Of a stretch of DNA of 8,451 nt, positions 5,847 through 8,451 are shown piece by piece; positions within the stretch are counted from its first letter, which is position 1, and the number at the start of each line of letters is the position of its first letter. This DNA is from Gammaproteobacteria bacterium (GTDB lineage Bacteria; Pseudomonadota; Gammaproteobacteria; Pseudomonadales; Halieaceae): the NCBI GenBank assembly GCA_029859085.1, contig JAOUDU010000089.1, forward strand, positions 1-8,451, given 5' to 3'. Both the position numbers and the translations under genes were made by a program. The notes under the pieces were generated by a model, which was given only the letters and a program-made list of their open reading frames with translations, was not told the origin of the DNA and searched no databases.

Positions 5847-6662
5847 CTAGTCTTCGTAGGTGGCCTGGCGCTTTTCCATCTGGGCCTGCAAGCCCGCCTG
5901 CAGGTCCGCCTCACTCAACATGCCCGAGTTCCAGGTGGCGATGTAGTTGAGGCCCTCCGCCACCGAATGATCCCGGGAGTACAGCAGCATCTCCTTGCTG
6001 CCGCGCACCGCCAGCGGCGATTTGCGGGCGATGGACTGGGCGATGGCCATGACCTCCCGCATCAGGGTCTCCCTGTCTTCATAGACCCGGTTGACGAAAC
6101 CCAGTTCCCTGGCCTCGTCTGCATCCATATTGCGCCCGGTGTATGCCAGCTCCCGCACCACGCCATCGGGAATCAGCTTCGGCAGGCGCTGCAGGGTGCC
6201 GACATCCGCGGCCATGCCGATATCGATCTCGCGAATCGAGAAATACGCGTCCTCGGTTGCATAGCGCATATCCGCACAGCACACGAGATCGACTCCGCCG
6301 CCGATACAGGTCTTGTGGATAGCCGCCAGCACCGGCTTTCGGCATTTCTCTATCGCGCCCAGGTTTGCCTGCAGCCTCAGGATCGTGCGGCGCAAATGCT
6401 CCGCCCGGCGGGCGGGCTCACTGGAAGCACCGCGCAGGCCGCCGAACATCGCCAGGTCCAGGCCCGCGCAGAAGTGGTTGCCGTTGCCCGCCAGGATGAC
6501 GGCCCGCACCGAGGGCTCCTCGTCCAGCCATTCAAAACAAGACTGCAGTTCCTCCCACAGGGTCGCGTTCATGGAATTCGCCTTGTCGGGGCGGTTCAGG
6601 CTCACCGTTGCGACCTGCTGGTCGAATTGCAATTGCAGGGTTTCGAAATTAGGGGGTGTCAT
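5847..6662 (-). CDS. Delta(3,5)-delta(2,4)-dienoyl-CoA isomerase (ECH1-type crotonase)
   Basis: The 271-residue product is a full-length crotonase. FCAGLDL (64-70) and GGGVDL (121-126) provide the oxyanion hole. The segment GGGVDLVCCADMRYATEDA is followed by FSIREIDIGMAADVGTLQRL, which closely parallels mammalian ECH1. The three acids that define that enzyme are present as Asp125, Glu145 and Asp153, with the same 20- and 8-residue spacings as Asp176/Glu196/Asp204 of the rat protein. The predicted reaction is conversion of 3,5-dienoyl-CoA to 2,4-dienoyl-CoA during beta-oxidation of unsaturated fatty acids with odd-position double bonds, in the cytoplasm. Plain enoyl-CoA hydratase is less likely because of this triad. 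AGAGGA sits five bases before the ATG at 6662. No other beta-oxidation gene is in the window. Confidence 0.88.
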   Translation of the reverse strand: MTPPNFETLQLQFDQQVATVSLNRPDKANSMNATLWEELQSCFEWLDEEPSVRAVILAGNGNHFCAGLDLAMFGGLRGASSEPARRAEHLRRTILRLQANLGAIEKCRKPVLAAIHKTCIGGGVDLVCCADMRYATEDAYFSIREIDIGMAADVGTLQRLPKLIPDGVVRELAYTGRNMDADEARELGFVNRVYEDRETLMREVMAIAQSIARKSPLAVRGSKEMLLYSRDHSVAEGLNYIATWNSGMLSEADLQAGLQAQMEKRQATYED

Positions 6663-6690
6663 GTGGATCCTCTCATGTGATTGCGGGGGT

Positions 6691-6696
6691 ATTGTA
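6691..6696 (-). promoter_or_regulatory. Weak -10 candidate upstream of the dienoyl-CoA isomerase
   Basis: Leftward TACAAT (five of six -10 bases) lies 28 bases before the ATG at 6662, so a transcript would have a leader of about 22 bases. No -35 of any quality sits 16-18 bases further upstream. The gene may therefore be read through from the nitroreductase or need an activator. Confidence 0.25.
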
Positions 6697-6703
6697 CCGA
6701 GTC

Positions 6704-6733
6704 TTGCGACGGGCCGGGCATGGGGCCCCGCAA
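6704..6733 (-). other. Stem-loop between nitroreductase and dienoyl-CoA isomerase genes
   Basis: TTGCG (6704-6708) pairs with CGCAA (6729-6733) and GGGCC (6711-6715) with GGCCC (6724-6728), giving ten pairs with a 2-base bulge and an 8-base loop. It begins 31 bases past the nitroreductase stop. With no T-run it may be a weak terminator or an RNA-processing or stability element separating the two genes. Confidence 0.35.
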
Positions 6734-6763
6734 GTTACAATATGAGTGTCGAGCTGCACCAGG

Positions 6764-7321
6764 TTACCAGTTGGACACGAAATCGGCGGTATCCAGTAAC
6801 GGCAGGGTTTTGCCGGCGCCGTCGCGGGTGCCCAGGTAGATGAAGCCGGTAATCTCCTCGTTCGCCTCCAGGCCCAGGGCCGCCATCACAGCCGGGTCAG
6901 AGGCCGGGTCGCCGGTGCGCCAGATACCGGCGTAACCGCAGGCCTCCGCCGCCAGCAGCAGGCTGTGGGCGGCACAGCCTGCGGACAGGCGCTGCTCGCT
7001 CGCCGGGACCTTGGCATGATCGGTAAGCCTCGCCACCACGACCACCACCAGGGGCGCCCGCAGGGGTGCGCCGCGCGCCTTCTGCAGTGCTGCCTCCTCG
7101 GCCTGCGGGTTGCGCTGCCGCAGGCAGCGTTCCAGCACCTGGCCGAAATCCTGGCGCCGGTCCCCGGCGATGGTGACAAAACGCCAGGGCCGCAACCACG
7201 CGTGGTCGGGGGCGCGCAGCGCCGCCTGGAAAATCCCCTCCATCTCGCTGGCCGAGGGCGCGGGCTCGACCAGTCGCGGGCTCGAGTTTCGGTGCTGCAG
7301 AAAACGCAGGATGTCAGTCAT
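6764..7321 (-). CDS. ydjA: YdjA-like NAD(P)H nitroreductase (FMN-dependent)
   Basis: The 185-residue product is close in length and motif order to E. coli YdjA, a minimal FMN nitroreductase that works as a homodimer. RNSSPRLVEPAP (11-22) corresponds to the N-terminal flavin-binding arm. APDHAWLRPW (37-46), KARGAPLRAPL (81-91), KVP..EQ..SAGCA (104-117), GIWRTG (132-137) and GFIYLGT (159-165) follow. It should reduce nitro- or quinone-like compounds with NAD(P)H; the natural substrate in this family is unsettled. Codon 12 is Asn where E. coli YdjA has a second Arg. The ATG at 7321 lacks a strong ribosome-binding site. It lies 93 bases downstream of the methyltransferase gene and 101 bases upstream of the dienoyl-CoA isomerase gene, all leftward. 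Confidence 0.88.
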   Translation of the reverse strand: MTDILRFLQHRNSSPRLVEPAPSASEMEGIFQAALRAPDHAWLRPWRFVTIAGDRRQDFGQVLERCLRQRNPQAEEAALQKARGAPLRAPLVVVVVARLTDHAKVPASEQRLSAGCAAHSLLLAAEACGYAGIWRTGDPASDPAVMAALGLEANEEITGFIYLGTRDGAGKTLPLLDTADFVSNW

Positions 7322-7356
7322 GAATAAATGTCACCACGGTCCAATTGGCGGCGCCC

Positions 7357-7385
7357 ACTATCCCACAAGCCCCGGCCGCAGGCAA
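7357..7385 (-). promoter_or_regulatory. Candidate promoter for the nitroreductase gene
   Basis: In the 93-base gap upstream of the nitroreductase, leftward TTGCCT (7385-7380) and GATAGT (7362-7357) sit 17 bases apart, each matching four of six consensus bases. Transcription would start near 7350, about 29 bases before the ATG. The rest of the gap holds a short GC hairpin at 7399-7411 (GCGGC/GCCGC, 3-base loop) just after the methyltransferase stop, with no T-run directly after it. Confidence 0.3.
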
Positions 7386-7414
7386 AACCGGGCGTGCGGC
7401 GGCGCAGCCGCATT

Positions 7415-8218
7415 TCAATGCCCGGGCACCGCGGGCCCCACCAGGATATTCATAAAGCCGATATCGCCTGCCACCGCGTCCACGTCGTCGCACCACTGCG
7501 CCAGCTCCGCGGCGCTGCAGGCGGCGAGGCGGTGCTCGATATGGTCGATGATCCACAGGGGCTGGCCCAGGGTGGCCAGCAGTTCCACCAGGTCCCGGCC
7601 GCTGCTGCCTGCCTGCCGCAGGGAGAGGGGAGTCAGCTCGATGATTATACGCGGCACCCGCGGCAGCTCGACCAGCAGCGGCAACAGCCCCGCCATGACC
7701 GCATACTCGGCGCCCTGCACATCGATTTTCAGCAGGTCGATGCGCTGCACTTTACCGCGCAGGAATTCTGCGCCGTTGTAGAGGCTTATCGGGAGGCTGC
7801 GGCGGCCGTCACCGGTGGCGAATATCTGGTGGTCGCCGGCGTTGTCATCACTGAGGTACAACTGCCCCTGTCCCGCGGTATCCGCCAGGCCGGCCCGGTA
7901 AGCCCTGGCCACCGGTTCGCAGCCATTGAGGCGAAGGTTTTGCTCCAGCAGGCGAAAATTATCCGGGTCGGGCTCGAAGGCCAGGATGGCGCCGCCGGGG
8001 CTTACCAGGTCGGCGGCGATAACCGGGTAGTAGCCGATATTCGCGCCGACATCCACGAACACGTCCCCCGGTTGCAGCGCGGCGAGCACCAGTGCCGTCT
8101 CATAGGGTTCCCAGATGCCCTCTTCGCGCAGGCGACGGGATACGTAGCGGTCCGCGCCACCGTGCACATGCAGCCGCAGGGGCCGCCCCGGGCCGGGAAT
8201 ACGCAGCTCGACCGGCAC
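7415..8218 (-). CDS. FkbM family SAM-dependent methyltransferase
   Basis: The 267-residue product has the FkbM methyltransferase layout. VFVDVGANIGYYPVIAA (53-69) is the SAM-binding glycine loop. AFEPDPDNFRLLEQNLRLNG (80-99) carries the acidic residue Glu82 expected to contact the SAM ribose. DNAGDHQIF (125-133) and DLLKIDVQGAEYAVMAG (161-177) are the family's later signatures. Members usually O-methylate sugars, polyketides or other small molecules; the substrate here is unknown. The start is GTG at 8218, three bases after the secF stop, with no good ribosome-binding site nearby, so translation is probably coupled to secF. No glycosyltransferase or polyketide gene is nearby to suggest a substrate. 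Confidence 0.85.
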   Translation of the reverse strand: MPVELRIPGPGRPLRLHVHGGADRYVSRRLREEGIWEPYETALVLAALQPGDVFVDVGANIGYYPVIAADLVSPGGAILAFEPDPDNFRLLEQNLRLNGCEPVARAYRAGLADTAGQGQLYLSDDNAGDHQIFATGDGRRSLPISLYNGAEFLRGKVQRIDLLKIDVQGAEYAVMAGLLPLLVELPRVPRIIIELTPLSLRQAGSSGRDLVELLATLGQPLWIIDHIEHRLAACSAAELAQWCDDVDAVAGDIGFMNILVGPAVPGH

Positions 8219-8221
8219 TGC

Positions 8222-8451
8222 TCAGGGCGTCAGGTCCTGCTGCTCGCCACCCTCTTTCACCGGGATCATCAGGTCTTCCTTGTTCACGTTCAACAGCAGC
8301 AGGATGTTCGATGCCACATAGGTGGAAGAATACGTGCCGAACCCGATACCCACGATCAGCGCCAGGGCGAAACTGTGGATCATCTCGCCGCCGAAGACGG
8401 CCAGCGAGATGACTACCAGCAGGGTGGTCAACGACGTGAAGATGGTGCGGT
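8222..8451 (-). CDS. secF: SecF, protein-export membrane protein (C-terminal part)
   Basis: Only the last 75 residues are inside the window; the frame stays open to the right edge. The visible part reads RTIFTSLTTLL, then two hydrophobic helices (VVISLAVFGG and FALALIVGIGFGTYSSTYVAS), which is the conserved end of SecF, including the GIGFGTYSS motif. It ends in a short charged cytoplasmic tail (KEDLMIPVKEGGEQQDLTP). SecF works with SecD at the Sec translocon to help pull proteins into the periplasm using the proton gradient. secD is expected just beyond the edge. The methyltransferase gene follows after three bases in the same direction. Confidence 0.93.
   Translation of the reverse strand, partial: RTIFTSLTTLLVVISLAVFGGEMIHSFALALIVGIGFGTYSSTYVASNILLLLNVNKEDLMIPVKEGGEQQDLTP

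Noticed and set aside
5847..6662. Generic enoyl-CoA hydratase call
   Set aside because: The three acids at 125, 145 and 153 have the ECH1 spacing and surrounding sequence, so a dienoyl-CoA isomerase fits better.
7370..7396. Possible hairpin GCCCCGG/CCGGGC in the methyltransferase-nitroreductase gap
   Set aside because: It needs a bulge and a loop of about 12 bases, and it overlaps the candidate nitroreductase promoter. It is too weak to list as a terminator.

Overview
The window is GC-rich and compactly coded apart from an AT-rich first 330 bases. It reads as chromosomal DNA of a gammaproteobacterium. The supporting genes are a YbfF-type esterase, a DUF3301 protein, a YdjA-type nitroreductase and a SecF terminus. 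The mix of an orphan P450, a HupE/PpiC pair and a dienoyl-CoA isomerase would suit a marine Cellvibrionales/Halieaceae-like lineage; that assignment is inference. I see no mobile elements, CRISPR arrays, tRNA or rRNA genes.

Layout, left to right. Positions 1-333 are intergenic and AT-rich, with DnaA-box-like 9-mers, a near-perfect inverted DnaA-box pair, another inverted repeat and two stem-loops at the right end. A leftward pair follows: ybfF-like hydrolase (1518 to 739), then a DUF3301 membrane protein (666 to 334). Diverging from it is a rightward lipoprotein of unknown function (1584-2369). Next is a rightward cytochrome P450 (2508-3863) with a recognisable promoter overlapped by an inverted repeat that could be an operator.

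Everything to the right of the P450 is leftward. In transcription order it runs: end of secF (8451 to 8222), an FkbM-type methyltransferase 3 bases after the secF stop, a YdjA-like nitroreductase, a dienoyl-CoA isomerase of the ECH1 type, a membrane-anchored PpiC-type peptidyl-prolyl isomerase, and a HupE/UreJ-type membrane protein whose start overlaps the isomerase stop (ATGA). The last three genes are tightly spaced and probably co-transcribed. The nitroreductase may feed into them or end its own unit at a 101-base gap with a stem-loop.

Functionally the window is a mix: protein export (SecF), envelope or metal handling (PpiC/HupE), lipid and acyl-CoA chemistry (dienoyl-CoA isomerase, YbfF, possibly the P450), redox (nitroreductase) and unknown envelope proteins (lipoprotein, DUF3301). 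The items most worth a second look are the DnaA-box-like region, the coupled PpiC/HupE pair, the P450 with its operator-like repeat, and the bacterial ECH1-type enzyme with all three catalytic acids. I see no clear evidence of a wholly new system.
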